Below are positions 51,648 through 60,751 of a stretch of DNA of 64,000 nt, piece after piece (position 1 is the first letter of the stretch; each line of letters begins with the position of its first letter). The DNA is from Arcicella sp040387735. Lineage in GTDB: Bacteria; Bacteroidota; Bacteroidia; Cytophagales; Spirosomataceae. Location: positions 1 through 64,000 of the forward strand of contig JAZKDE010000006.1 in assembly GCA_040387735.1 (NCBI GenBank), written 5' to 3'. The notes below the pieces were generated by a model that was not told where the DNA came from, searched no databases, and saw only the letters and a list, made by a program, of their open reading frames with translations. A program made the position numbers and the translations under genes.

Positions 51648-52427
51648 TTAGCCAATTAACTTCTTGATTAAAATATCAAAAACTTCAATGAGAATGAGGA
51701 TTATAACAATCCATTCGAGGCGAGTAGATTCTCGGTTTTGAAGGAGGTCGGTGAAGAGTTTTAGGTTATCTTGAACAATCTTGAGTTTATAATCAATGTC
51801 TTGATAACGCATTTTCAGGTCGAAGGTTTTCTTTAAACCTCGGTCAATTCGTTCTAAATGCTCATTTTCCCAAACAACCTCGGGTGCATCAAAAATGTAT
51901 AAATTGTCAATAATACTATTTTTAATGTTGATTGTTCTACCGATAAATTTCAATAAATCTTTTTTGGAATACTTGAATGTTCCAGTTTTTTCAAGCTCGT
52001 CGGTTATTTCACGAGAATCTTTGAAAATGGCGAGCGTCAGGTCTTCATAATGGTCCAAGGCAACGGATTGTCCAATATTCAACATCACAATTCTAATGGT
52101 ATCGTCCGTAATTTCAGAAACTGTTATGGAATTATACTTCAATACAATTGATACGGCGGGGTCAGTTTGTAGGTCGAATTGTTCTTCATATTTTCCCTCA
52201 ACTTCGTCTTCTACGTATCCTTTTACAAATTTCAGAAACTCACTTTTTTCTAAATCACCAAAATCTGCAAAAACTACAATTCCATAGCTGAGTAAATAAC
52301 AGTATTTGTCGTCGTCACGTTTATAAAAAAGTTCAGAATTATTGAATAGCAAGGGTTGACTGGCGTATTCATTCCTGAATTTTTTAAGGTTGATAACTTC
52401 CGATATTTGGTATGCTTCAATTTTCAT
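51648..52427 (-). CDS. RMD1/DUF155-family protein
   Basis: 259 residues. The pattern YGIVVFADFGDLEKSEFLKFV, then DDTIRIVMLNIGQSVALDHYEDL, EKTGTFKYSKKDLLKFIGRTINIKNSII and APEVVWENEHLERIDRGLKKTFDLKMRYQDIDYKLKIVQDNLKLFTDLLQNRESTRLEWIVIILILIEVFDIL is that of the RMD1/SIF2 (DUF155, YagE) family, including the C-terminal membrane helix. Eukaryotic members are mitochondrial or membrane proteins; the bacterial function is unknown. It is monocistronic, with a terminator just downstream and a repeat-rich region upstream. Confidence 0.85.
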   Translation of the reverse strand: MKIEAYQISEVINLKKFRNEYASQPLLFNNSELFYKRDDDKYCYLLSYGIVVFADFGDLEKSEFLKFVKGYVEDEVEGKYEEQFDLQTDPAVSIVLKYNSITVSEITDDTIRIVMLNIGQSVALDHYEDLTLAIFKDSREITDELEKTGTFKYSKKDLLKFIGRTINIKNSIIDNLYIFDAPEVVWENEHLERIDRGLKKTFDLKMRYQDIDYKLKIVQDNLKLFTDLLQNRESTRLEWIVIILILIEVFDILIKKLIG

Positions 52428-52430
52428 AAA

Positions 52431-52560
52431 AACAGTTGGCAGTTAGTAGTGAACAGTTAGCAGTGAATAGTTAGCGGTTATCATCGAATAGCTATCAGTG
52501 AACAGTTAATCGTCATTTGTTAACGAATGACTGCTAACTGTTCACTGCTAACTGTTTACT
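52431..52560. repeat. Cluster of CAGTTAGCAGT-type repeats with a 17-bp inverted pair
   Basis: The space between the RMD1 gene and proA consists mainly of variants of a GAACAGTTAGCAGT unit, about five on one strand and three inverted. Arms 52448-52464 and 52530-52546 are perfectly complementary. Related units occur at 46890-46916. It is likely a dispersed intergenic repeat family and might form a large hairpin at the 3' end of proA. Confidence 0.65.
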
Positions 52561-53830
52561 GTCTCACTTGTCCATCACCTGTTACAATCCATTTTTCGGT
52601 TACTAATTTTTCCAAAGCAAATGGGCCACGAGCGTGTAATTTTTGAGTCGAAATTCCTATTTCTGCTCCCAAACCAAATTGTCCACCATCCGTAAAACGA
52701 GTTGAAGCATTGGTGTAAACAGCCGCTGCATCCACTTCTTGAATAAATTGTTGGCAATAATCTGGATTTTGAGAGATAATTGCTTCGGAGTGGCGTGATG
52801 AAAATTGGCTGATGTGAGCCAAAGCTTCATTAATTCCCGAAACTACTTTCACAGAACATTTATAATCTAAAAACTCTCTACCAAAATCCTCTGGAGTGGC
52901 TTTTTGAAGATAGGGATAGTCAATTGCGGCAAAAATTGGATAAGATATTTCATCTGCAAAAACTTCTACATTCCATTTCATAAATCCTTCACGGAGCATC
53001 GGTAAAAAATCCTGAGCAACTGCTTCGTCCACAATAACTGTATCTAAAGAATTACAAACGGAAGGTCTTGACACTTTCGCATTTATCACAATATCAGCGG
53101 CTTTTTGTAAATCAGCCGTTGTTTCCACGTAAGTATGACACACGCCCGCACCCGTTTCGATGGTTGGGACAAGTGAATGTTTGCGGACAAACTGAATTAA
53201 AGATTCAGAACCACGAGGAATGATTAAATCGACGTAGCGAGTAGCCGTTAAAAGTTCTTTTACCAATTCACGGTCGGGTGGGAGCAGAGTGATACAATTG
53301 GTATTTACCCCAAATTCACGCAAAATATCGTGAATAAGGCCAACTAAGTATGAATTGGTATCAAAAGCATCTGAGCCACCACGCAAGACAACCGCATTTC
53401 CCGAACGAATACACAATGCCGTAACATCAACTGTAACGTTTGGACGAGCTTCAAAAATCACTCCCACAACGCCCATTGGAACGGCTATTTTCTTGATTTT
53501 TAGTCCATTTCCTAATTCACGTTCTAATAAAATTTGTCCAGACGGGTCGGTCAAATCAGCGACTTCCTTCATACTTTCGGCTAAATCTTGAATGCGTTGA
53601 GCGGTCAATTTTAATCGGTCATATTTGGGGTCAGCAATATCCATACGGTCTAAATCTTTTTGATTTTCCGCAATGATTGCGTCGGTATTTTCTACTAAAA
53701 CGACTGCCAAACGATGCAAGATTCCCTTCTTTTGGGCATCCGTCAAACGTCTTACTTCTGCAGAAGCAGCGTGGGTTTTCTCTAAAAGCGGTATAATTGT
53801 TTTAGGAAGTTCTAAGGTTTCCAATTCCAT
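52556..53830 (-). CDS. proA: Glutamate-5-semialdehyde dehydrogenase (gamma-glutamyl phosphate reductase)
   Basis: 424 residues, the normal ProA length. Aldehyde-dehydrogenase fold with the family's KIAVPMGVVGVIFEARPNVTVDV, NAVVLRGGSDAFDTN, VDLIIPRGSESLIQFVRKHS and the catalytic C259 in SRPSVCNSLDTVIVDE; the C-terminus has FSSRHSEAIISQN and TRFTDGGQFGLGAEIGISTQKLHARGPFALEKL. It reduces gamma-glutamyl phosphate with NADPH in proline synthesis. The partner kinase gene proB is not adjacent in this window. Confidence 0.97.
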   Translation of the reverse strand: MELETLELPKTIIPLLEKTHAASAEVRRLTDAQKKGILHRLAVVLVENTDAIIAENQKDLDRMDIADPKYDRLKLTAQRIQDLAESMKEVADLTDPSGQILLERELGNGLKIKKIAVPMGVVGVIFEARPNVTVDVTALCIRSGNAVVLRGGSDAFDTNSYLVGLIHDILREFGVNTNCITLLPPDRELVKELLTATRYVDLIIPRGSESLIQFVRKHSLVPTIETGAGVCHTYVETTADLQKAADIVINAKVSRPSVCNSLDTVIVDEAVAQDFLPMLREGFMKWNVEVFADEISYPIFAAIDYPYLQKATPEDFGREFLDYKCSVKVVSGINEALAHISQFSSRHSEAIISQNPDYCQQFIQEVDAAAVYTNASTRFTDGGQFGLGAEIGISTQKLHARGPFALEKLVTEKWIVTGDGQVRQ

Positions 53831-53976
53831 TTTTAAATAATTTTATATAATTTCAATGTAAAGGTCGTGAAAATGAATGAATAGAGAATAGAGAATGGCG
53901 AATAGTTATTATTTTGTCCGTAAAATTTCTGATAAATTTACTCATCTAATCAATCAAAACCCATTCATTAAAATTT

Positions 53977-54399
53977 ATGGAAATCAAAAAAAAATACTCA
54001 AATGGAGCGGTAACAGTAGTTTGGGAACCCTCAAAATGTATTCATTCTGCGATATGTTTTCGTGGATTACCTCACGTATTTGATCCTCGTAAACGCCCAT
54101 GGGTAACGCTTGAGCAGGGACAAACGGAAGAGATTATTAATCAGGTTAAAGCGTGTCCATCGGCAGCTTTGACGTATTTTATGGATGATGACCATAATCA
54201 GGAGAGCCAAACGAGTATTAATACCGTTGTGGAGGTTTTGGAAAATGGTCCTTTATTGGTTTACGGTAATTTGAAGGTAAAAGATAAAGCAGGAAACGAA
54301 TCACTTAAAACGCAAACAACCGCTTTTTGTCGTTGTGGGGCATCCCAAAATAAACCATACTGTGATGGCTCACACGTGAGTACAGCTTTTCAAGGATAG
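53977..54399 (+). CDS. Iron-sulfur protein: divergent 4Fe-4S domain plus CDGSH domain
   Basis: 140 residues. Residues 1-70 match the Fer4_19 type (WEPSKCIHSAICFRGLPHVFDPRKRPWV, then KACPSAAL, Cys21, Cys27, Cys60). Residues 112-135 are a CDGSH motif (FCRCGASQNKPYCDGSH) with C118, C120, C129 and H133 as 2Fe-2S ligands. This two-domain form is widespread in Bacteroidetes, and its redox partner is unknown. It is a single gene bounded by a strong bidirectional terminator. Confidence 0.92.
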   Translation: MEIKKKYSNGAVTVVWEPSKCIHSAICFRGLPHVFDPRKRPWVTLEQGQTEEIINQVKACPSAALTYFMDDDHNQESQTSINTVVEVLENGPLLVYGNLKVKDKAGNESLKTQTTAFCRCGASQNKPYCDGSHVSTAFQG

Positions 54400-54411
54400 A
54401 GGAATTACGAA

Positions 54412-54454
54412 AAAAATGGCTTTGGAGAGCAGAATCCACTCCAAAGCCATTTTT
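54412..54454. terminator. Bidirectional intrinsic terminator, 16-bp perfect stem
   Basis: Arms 54412-54427 and 54439-54454 pair perfectly around an 11-nt loop, starting with A residues and ending with T residues, so it works in both directions. It separates the converging iron-sulfur and CotH genes. Confidence 0.9.
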
Positions 54455-54466
54455 CCTAATTTAAGC

Positions 54467-56116
54467 TTATTTTTTTATCAATTTTAATCTTTCTACGGAT
54501 AGGTCATCTAATTGATAATCAATAATATAGGTTCCAGATTGGAGGTTTTCTCCGCCGAACTTTATTTGATACGTTTTAATTCCTTTCTCTTCGTCGATGA
54601 GCGTTTTTATTAGTCTGCCACTCAAATCGTAGAGGTTTATTTTTATCCTTCCCTTTTTCAAAACGCCGTATTCAATAGTCGTTTCATTTTCCACAGGATT
54701 TGGAAAAACTCTCAAAAGCGATTCTTTCGTAATTTCTTGTTCGTTTGCCAAAGGAGAGCCATAAGCTTTTAATTGCGAATCTAACCAAGCTGTTCGTTGG
54801 CGAATCCAGTCTTTCATCCAATTTATTTCGTCTTGATAAGTTGCTCCGACGTAATAATTTGGCCATACATATTTTCCCAAAACTCCCGTCCAGCGGCTAT
54901 TATTTCGGAGCATCGCAGGCTGTAAAACAGTGGCGGTAGAGTCCATCCAGTTATTTATTCTATCGGGATTAAATGTCGTTTTACGTAGAACATCCCACCG
55001 TTTTGAAGCACGATATCTAAATGTTGAGTCTGAGGTGAGTTTTTCCCACCAAGTCGGAGCAAGAAAATAAGTATCATTGGCTGGAACTGCCAAATCATTT
55101 ATTTTATATTGCCACCCAGAAGTTTTGAAGCCATCCAGATAATTGGCATTGCCGAAAGCCAAATTATAATCCCAAGCGGGACCCATTTTTAATTTTCCAC
55201 CTTTACTGTCTTTATCTTTGTAGAAATACGTACTGAGACGGTATCCGTCCACGTTTTTAGTAAATTCTGTAATCAAGAAATAATCCACAAAAGTATCTAA
55301 ATCAACCATGTCTCGCCATTGTGCTTTTGGATTGGTAAAATCAGTACTTTTCAGCGAAGTCTCAAAATCTGTAACGTATTTCTTAATATAATTAAATTGA
55401 GCTTCTGTAATATCCGTAATTTTTGGGTATTCAATTTGATAAGGAATCGTGTAAACATTCGAGCCGAAAGGAAGGGTTGTATTCCAACTGGCAGATTTTG
55501 AACCTTCCGTTTTATCTATTTTCAAAATATAACCACCCGTAACGTCATCACCTGTATTATCGGTTGCTTTTAGCGTAGAAATATCCACTCTATTTTTATC
55601 CTTTTTGATTTTTTCCATCAAAATATACAAACCTTGATATTGATTGTTGATGACCATTTCGTAGTAACGAGTACGAGTTGCATAACGTCCCATTCGGTTG
55701 ACTAAATCATACGAAAGTACATCACGCATGAGCGTTTTGTCGTTGTAGGTGGCATTCATTACCCAATCAGATTCTTCAGGCATTCCTAAAAGGGCAAACT
55801 TCCGACTTTTTTGGGTTGAGTCCACCCAAAGTTCAATACCGTAAGGTTTTTTGGGGAAAAGGTCTTGTGATGTTGAACCTCTATATTCGATGCCAACTTT
55901 ACCGAGGTAACCATTAGGTTTGTCGGTAATATTGTTAGTTTTATCAACTCCATTATAAATTATCTCTAAATCTGCCAAAATTTTAGGCTCGTCAAAAATA
56001 GTATTACCATTGGTATTTACTTTGATAATGGGGAGATTTGACGAAGTTAAACTCTGTCCATTAACGGCAGAGATTTTAATAATGAAGAGGAGCAAAAAGA
56101 CATAGGTTGATTTCAT
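54467..56116 (-). CDS. CotH-kinase-family secreted protein with T9SS sorting domain
   Basis: 549 residues. A signal peptide ends near AVNG. The CotH domain (about 70-400) shows KVGIEYRGSTSQDLFPKKPYGIELW, LLGMPEESDWVMNATYNDKTLMRDVLSYDL, YEMVINNQYQGLYILMEKIKKDKNRVDI and MGPAWDYNLAFGNANY. CotH proteins are atypical kinases that phosphorylate secreted proteins. The last 80 residues are a type A T9SS sorting domain (LLRVFPNPVENETTIEYGVLKKGRIKINLYDLSGRLI to KLIKK), so export across the outer membrane by T9SS is expected. It is monocistronic. Confidence 0.92.
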   Translation of the reverse strand: MKSTYVFLLLFIIKISAVNGQSLTSSNLPIIKVNTNGNTIFDEPKILADLEIIYNGVDKTNNITDKPNGYLGKVGIEYRGSTSQDLFPKKPYGIELWVDSTQKSRKFALLGMPEESDWVMNATYNDKTLMRDVLSYDLVNRMGRYATRTRYYEMVINNQYQGLYILMEKIKKDKNRVDISTLKATDNTGDDVTGGYILKIDKTEGSKSASWNTTLPFGSNVYTIPYQIEYPKITDITEAQFNYIKKYVTDFETSLKSTDFTNPKAQWRDMVDLDTFVDYFLITEFTKNVDGYRLSTYFYKDKDSKGGKLKMGPAWDYNLAFGNANYLDGFKTSGWQYKINDLAVPANDTYFLAPTWWEKLTSDSTFRYRASKRWDVLRKTTFNPDRINNWMDSTATVLQPAMLRNNSRWTGVLGKYVWPNYYVGATYQDEINWMKDWIRQRTAWLDSQLKAYGSPLANEQEITKESLLRVFPNPVENETTIEYGVLKKGRIKINLYDLSGRLIKTLIDEEKGIKTYQIKFGGENLQSGTYIIDYQLDDLSVERLKLIKK

Positions 56117-56250
56117 GAGTTTGTTTTGAAGATTTTGAGCGTATTGCTTTATTCCAAATATTAAAAGCTAAAATACTATATCCAGATTAGATTCTTATCC
56201 TGTTGAGAAAATTGAAGGTAGAAGCACTAAGTAATATTTGATTATAAAAA

Positions 56251-56310
56251 AAGTCGTAAAAAATGGTTTTGAAGGAACTAAGTCCAACTAAAAACCATTT
56301 TTTACGACTT
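56251..56310 (-). terminator. 20-bp perfect hairpin terminator of the surface-antigen gene
   Basis: Arms 56251-56270 and 56291-56310 are fully complementary around a 20-nt loop. Read on the minus strand, the stem is followed by five T residues (56250-56246), a good intrinsic terminator. The outer seven bases of one arm (ACGACTT) are the unit of the adjoining tandem array. Confidence 0.8.
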
Positions 56311-56359
56311 ACGACTTACGACTTACGACTTACGACTTACGACTTACGACTTACGACTT
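56304..56359. repeat. Eight tandem copies of the heptamer ACGACTT
   Basis: Eight exact head-to-tail copies of ACGACTT cover 56304-56359. The first copy belongs to the terminator stem, and the last base is shared with the stop codon (TTA on the plus strand, 56359-56361) of the minus-strand surface-antigen gene. Copy number is probably unstable through slippage. Confidence 0.95.
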
Positions 56360-59300
56360 TAAAAATCATAGCCCAAAGTAACATAAGAAATTGGGGCTTT
56401 AACTTCCTTATTTTCCCAACCCCAACCAATGTCATATTTTACAAAATAACCTAAAATTGTGGTTCTCGCTCCTACGCCATAACCCACTAAGAATGGATTT
56501 CTAAAATCAGTAACCGTAGCACGGAAAGGTAAAGAGCCTCCACCAATAATACTGGTATTGAATCCATTTTTACGAGCAAATGGCCCAACGCCAGTCCAAG
56601 CTGTTCCAACATCGGTAAAAGTTGTCAACTGTAAATTCTTGAAGAAATTATTATAAATCGGGCCATCATAAAGGTATTTTGCAATGGGTACACGCAACTC
56701 AATATTCATGGCTAAATGACTCGTTCCTGATAATTTATTGACGTTGAAACCTCTCAAAGGAGTAGCATAATCCAAGAAGAAAATGTCTTTGTTGTCGAAT
56801 CTTGAATTATCAAATGGGTTATTTATATCAGTACGATTTTCATATTGACATTCCAACCAGTTATCCATTCCACCCATTACGGTTTGTTTAGGTGAATTCC
56901 CAAAAGAGTGTCCTCCCGAAAGACGACCTGCTAAGATGATACCTTTGCCAAAACGAAGGTAGTGACGAAGGTCAGCGTAAAAACGTTCAAAGCCGTCTTG
57001 CTGATTGGTAAGACCAGTATAGTGGTCAAAACGAGCTCTAAAACGTGTTCCTTCCAACTGATTTACTCCGTGACTTATGGTATTGTCATACACAAATTCA
57101 ACTCTTCCGCCAGCATAATCAGAGAACCCATCGGGCGATGCTAAATTCACTAAATCCAAAAATCGGTTTGCGGTATAAGAAGGTGAAACAGTAATTCGAG
57201 TATTGGTATTGATGGGATACGACGCTGATAAGGTTAATTTATTGAAATGATACTTTTTCATACTCTGTTCGTTGTCTTCAGAAATAGCACGACGGTCGTA
57301 ACGAATGGTATAATCAATGCGTTTGGCTAAATACGAATATTGTCCCCATAAATCGGTATTTTTCAGATTAGGTGTAATAAAAATGCCACCTTGTAAATGA
57401 TGATTCTCCAATAAATCATTCATATTGATTGTTCCTTTCAAGCCAAAACCACGTTGTGGAAGTGGGTCAATCATAAAATCAAGGTCGGTATTATTGACTA
57501 CGAACGGATTATTGTAATCAACGGGGCCACGAAGTTTAATATTATCTTTGCGATTTTGTTTCGACAAAGTGATTTTTTCAACTTTATTCTTTTTGTCTGT
57601 TTTGTTTGTATTTGATTGAATATCAGTATTTTTCTTTGAAAATACGCCAGAATCAAACTGATAATTATCCGTGTCAATTTCACCAGGTTCTAAGGCAATC
57701 TTTGGTTTATAAGTTGGCGTTTCCGTAGTTGTAACGGTGGTTTTAGATTCTACTTTATTATTCAAAGCTTGAACTGGCTGTACAATCCCGTACAATTTTA
57801 CATTACGTCCTGTATAAGGAATATTGTTTTTTATCCCAAAATCCGCCTTTTGTTTAAAGGCGATAACTTCAGTATTGTTTTCTAATAACTTGAAAACCAG
57901 ACCATTTGATAGAGCAGAAAAATCAAAATCTTCAATGTCGCTGCGAGAATTACTAACCTGTACAACTGTAGAATCGCCAGCCGTTAATTTATAAATATTG
58001 CGAATACCTCTTTCGTCGCTCAAAAAATAAACCGTACTACCATCGGCAACCATTGGGTTAGAAATTGAGCCTAAAGAATCAACCAAACGTCGAACGGTTT
58101 CTTGTTTTATTTTTCCTTCGTGAAGAAATAAATTGAATTTTCCATTCAGGGTTTTGTACGAACCTTTATCAATGTCTAAAGAATCCTTTAGGCGATTGGA
58201 AGTGAAAATTACTTTTCCCGCCGACCCTACAAATCTTGGACTGAGGTCATCATAAAGGTCATTGGTTAATTGCTGAATTTTTCCCCGTGCAATATCGTAT
58301 AGGAACAAATCATTCTGTCCTTTACTAATGGCACTCAAAACTAAAGAAGTTCCATTATCAGAAATATCGAAATCTTGAACTTGGTCGAAATCCTTTAAAT
58401 ATTTTCTTGAGGCAAATTTTCCCGTTAAATCTTTCTCGGTAATATCAGTGTAAACATTCAGAATTACTTCTCCCTGATTTTCGTAAATGACAGCTAATGT
58501 ACCACCTTTTGTCCACGAAAGGAGTGGAGTATTGTAGTCGATGGATTGGTTAAGTGTTTTAAAGCCAGAAGTTAGAATGGTGATGCTATTTTTGGTTTTC
58601 AAGTCCATTACTTCTACACTGGACCGTCCTAATTCATTTTTGGAATAGGCTAAAAATGCTCCGTCAGGGCTAATCTTGAATTTATTGATTCGTTCTGAAC
58701 TGTTAAATTTTACTTCTTTTACTTTGAAGTCATAGTTCAGATTTACATAATTTGCATTGACATTTTCAGCCATAGCAACATAATATTCCCGCCATTCTTT
58801 CAAAAATTTACTAAATGGCATTCCAATAGTACTTGAGATGGAAGTTTGTTCATTCCGAATAATTCTGGTGAGATTAAGAATATTAGCAATATTGTCTTTT
58901 CCGTATCTTTCAGCAACGTAATTCCAGATAGATTGCCCGACTAAAACAGACTCTTTTCCATTGGTTTGGCTTGGTCGTTTGAGGTTTTTACTCAGGATAA
59001 TATCCCGCATATACGAATCCATTTCGGTACTCCAACCTTCTGAAATGTAGGCAGTTATTCCGTTCATGAACCAATCTGGTACGCTCAATAATAAAGAATT
59101 TTGTAACGATTCTTTAATGCTTCCTCCGTACAACATATCGTGAATAAATACGTGTGAAACTTCACGTACAAGGTCTTTTCTGAAAGAAACTGAGTTGCCT
59201 GAATAGGCGATTTCAATGCGAGATTTTGCTAAATTTTCCTCCTTAATTTCCCGCTCACTGGATAAATTTAAGCCAACATTACTCTGATTGAGGTCTTGCG

Positions 59301-59583
59301 TTGAAGTATAGATGAAAATCTTGGTACGACTAAATGGGGAATATCCCAAGATTCCTGTGATGCGGTCAAAGTCTGTTTCAGCCAATTGAGCTGCCAATGT
59401 CGCCGTTTGTTGTCCACCTTCGTAGAAATAAACCTCAAAATTCTGTGAAGTCAAAACCTGCCATTTGAAAGGTCGGTATTGAATTCTATTCTTGCCAAAA
59501 GGTTCTTGGGAAGGGAAAAAATTTTGAGCCTCAGAGCAATAGGCTATCAAAATGAATATGATGAAGAGTAATTTTTTTTTCAT
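56359..59583 (-). CDS. Propeller/beta-barrel outer-membrane surface antigen
   Basis: 1074 residues. A signal peptide ends near YCSEAQ. Residues about 30-260 resemble a metallopeptidase-like domain (DLVREVSHVFIHDMLYGG, VPDWFMNGITAYISEGW) in which the usual HExxH reads REVSH, so the first zinc His is missing. Residues about 270-600 are TolB/WD40-like propeller blades (FKISPDGAFLAYSKNELGRSSVEVMDLKTK, PRFVGSAGKVIFTSNRLKDSLD). From about 720 to the end is an Omp85/D15-type beta-barrel (GGMDNWLECQYENRTDINNPFD, FLVGYGVGARTTILGYFVKYDIGWGWEN) ending in an aromatic residue (LGYDF). It is probably a surface or assembly factor; no function is established. Confidence 0.85.
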   Translation of the reverse strand: MKKKLLFIIFILIAYCSEAQNFFPSQEPFGKNRIQYRPFKWQVLTSQNFEVYFYEGGQQTATLAAQLAETDFDRITGILGYSPFSRTKIFIYTSTQDLNQSNVGLNLSSEREIKEENLAKSRIEIAYSGNSVSFRKDLVREVSHVFIHDMLYGGSIKESLQNSLLLSVPDWFMNGITAYISEGWSTEMDSYMRDIILSKNLKRPSQTNGKESVLVGQSIWNYVAERYGKDNIANILNLTRIIRNEQTSISSTIGMPFSKFLKEWREYYVAMAENVNANYVNLNYDFKVKEVKFNSSERINKFKISPDGAFLAYSKNELGRSSVEVMDLKTKNSITILTSGFKTLNQSIDYNTPLLSWTKGGTLAVIYENQGEVILNVYTDITEKDLTGKFASRKYLKDFDQVQDFDISDNGTSLVLSAISKGQNDLFLYDIARGKIQQLTNDLYDDLSPRFVGSAGKVIFTSNRLKDSLDIDKGSYKTLNGKFNLFLHEGKIKQETVRRLVDSLGSISNPMVADGSTVYFLSDERGIRNIYKLTAGDSTVVQVSNSRSDIEDFDFSALSNGLVFKLLENNTEVIAFKQKADFGIKNNIPYTGRNVKLYGIVQPVQALNNKVESKTTVTTTETPTYKPKIALEPGEIDTDNYQFDSGVFSKKNTDIQSNTNKTDKKNKVEKITLSKQNRKDNIKLRGPVDYNNPFVVNNTDLDFMIDPLPQRGFGLKGTINMNDLLENHHLQGGIFITPNLKNTDLWGQYSYLAKRIDYTIRYDRRAISEDNEQSMKKYHFNKLTLSASYPINTNTRITVSPSYTANRFLDLVNLASPDGFSDYAGGRVEFVYDNTISHGVNQLEGTRFRARFDHYTGLTNQQDGFERFYADLRHYLRFGKGIILAGRLSGGHSFGNSPKQTVMGGMDNWLECQYENRTDINNPFDNSRFDNKDIFFLDYATPLRGFNVNKLSGTSHLAMNIELRVPIAKYLYDGPIYNNFFKNLQLTTFTDVGTAWTGVGPFARKNGFNTSIIGGGSLPFRATVTDFRNPFLVGYGVGARTTILGYFVKYDIGWGWENKEVKAPISYVTLGYDF

Positions 59584-59647
59584 TGGAAATCTTCGGTTCT
59601 CGGTGCTTTAGCCTCGGTTACTACCTCGTACTTAGTATTTAAAATTA

Positions 59648-60667
59648 TCACCCTAAATATAACGAAGCAAAACGATTTATATTGACTTCAGGATGAAGTT
59701 CTTTCTGATAGACCAGAAAATTAACAAATTCTTTGGCAAAATACGGGGCGAGAGAAACACCTTTTGAGCCTAAACCATTAAAAATACCGATATTTGGTAA
59801 CGTTGGGTGCATTCCCACAAATGGTCGGCGGTCTTTAGTGGCTGGCCGAACACCCGCCAAATGTGATAATATACGCATGGAAGGCTTCATTAGTTTTTGA
59901 TATTTTTCAATCAAATCATTTTTACCTTGCTCAGTTGGTATAAAATCCAAATCATGCCAGCTATACGTTGCTCCAAGTCTAAATTGATTATTTTCGAGTG
60001 GAATCACAAATGCTCCTTGATTGATAATTTCCTGTAAATCAAGATTTTCAATTTCAATATCCAATACTTCACCCTTCACAGGACTAAACGGCAAATAACT
60101 AAAATTGGGATTTAATCTACCGTTGAAGCCTTCACAAAAGATAAATATTTGGTCGGATGATTCGGGTAATTTATCCACAAAAACGCCCTTTGACACAAAA
60201 TATTCCCGAAAAGCGGTTAACATAACTTTCATATCTACCCAACCAGAATGTTTGGTAGTTACGCCTCCTAATTGACTATTTACAATTTCTTGATAGTTGA
60301 TGTTTTCAAATTCCACCGTGCCAAAATCAGAAACATCATCAGGTACGTGATCACTTTTGAAATATTTCTGGATTTCTTCGTTCGGAAAAGGACGATAAAT
60401 GGGGATGGGATGAAAGAATTTGGCGTTCAATTCTTTTTCTAATTGGGGATAAAAATCTGCCAAAAATGGGAAAATTTTATCGGCTAACCACGTTTTTACT
60501 AATTTTCGACCCGTGACTGGATTGTAAATACCCGCTGCTACTTTAGAGGAAGATGGAAATTCTGATGAGTCAAAAATTTGAACTTCTTGTCCTTCTTGCA
60601 TCAATAAATAGGCAAGTATTGAACCCGCCAAACCTTGTCCAATGATGGTATATGTATTTTTTTTCAA
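59648..60667 (-). CDS. FAD-dependent oxidoreductase, DAO family
   Basis: 339 residues. An N-terminal Rossmann motif (YTIIGQGLAGSILAYLLMQEGQEVQIFD, glycines 10, 12 and 15) binds FAD. A KVAAGIYNPVTGRKLVKTW stretch and a C-terminal RLGATYSWHDLDF, AGVRPATKDRRPFVG and FNGLGSKGVSLAPYFAKEF follow, as in D-amino-acid-oxidase-like proteins of Bacteroidetes. Family members oxidise amines or amino acids, or modify tRNA wobble bases (MnmC-type). The substrate is unknown. It lies 84 bp downstream of cmk on the same strand. Confidence 0.88.
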   Translation of the reverse strand: MKKNTYTIIGQGLAGSILAYLLMQEGQEVQIFDSSEFPSSSKVAAGIYNPVTGRKLVKTWLADKIFPFLADFYPQLEKELNAKFFHPIPIYRPFPNEEIQKYFKSDHVPDDVSDFGTVEFENINYQEIVNSQLGGVTTKHSGWVDMKVMLTAFREYFVSKGVFVDKLPESSDQIFIFCEGFNGRLNPNFSYLPFSPVKGEVLDIEIENLDLQEIINQGAFVIPLENNQFRLGATYSWHDLDFIPTEQGKNDLIEKYQKLMKPSMRILSHLAGVRPATKDRRPFVGMHPTLPNIGIFNGLGSKGVSLAPYFAKEFVNFLVYQKELHPEVNINRFASLYLG

Positions 60668-60751
60668 AATATTGAAATGGGTTGTGTAAGGTAAAAGCGT
60701 AAAAAATGGAATGGTGAAAGGGACAAAGTCTCGTTCTCATGCTTTCACCTT

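Noticed and set aside
53895..54083. Small gene upstream of and overlapping the CDGSH protein
   Set aside because: It overlaps the well-supported iron-sulfur gene in another frame and has no recognisable features.
56304..56359. CRISPR array
   Set aside because: The units are seven bases long with no spacers; this is a simple tandem repeat, and no cas genes are present.
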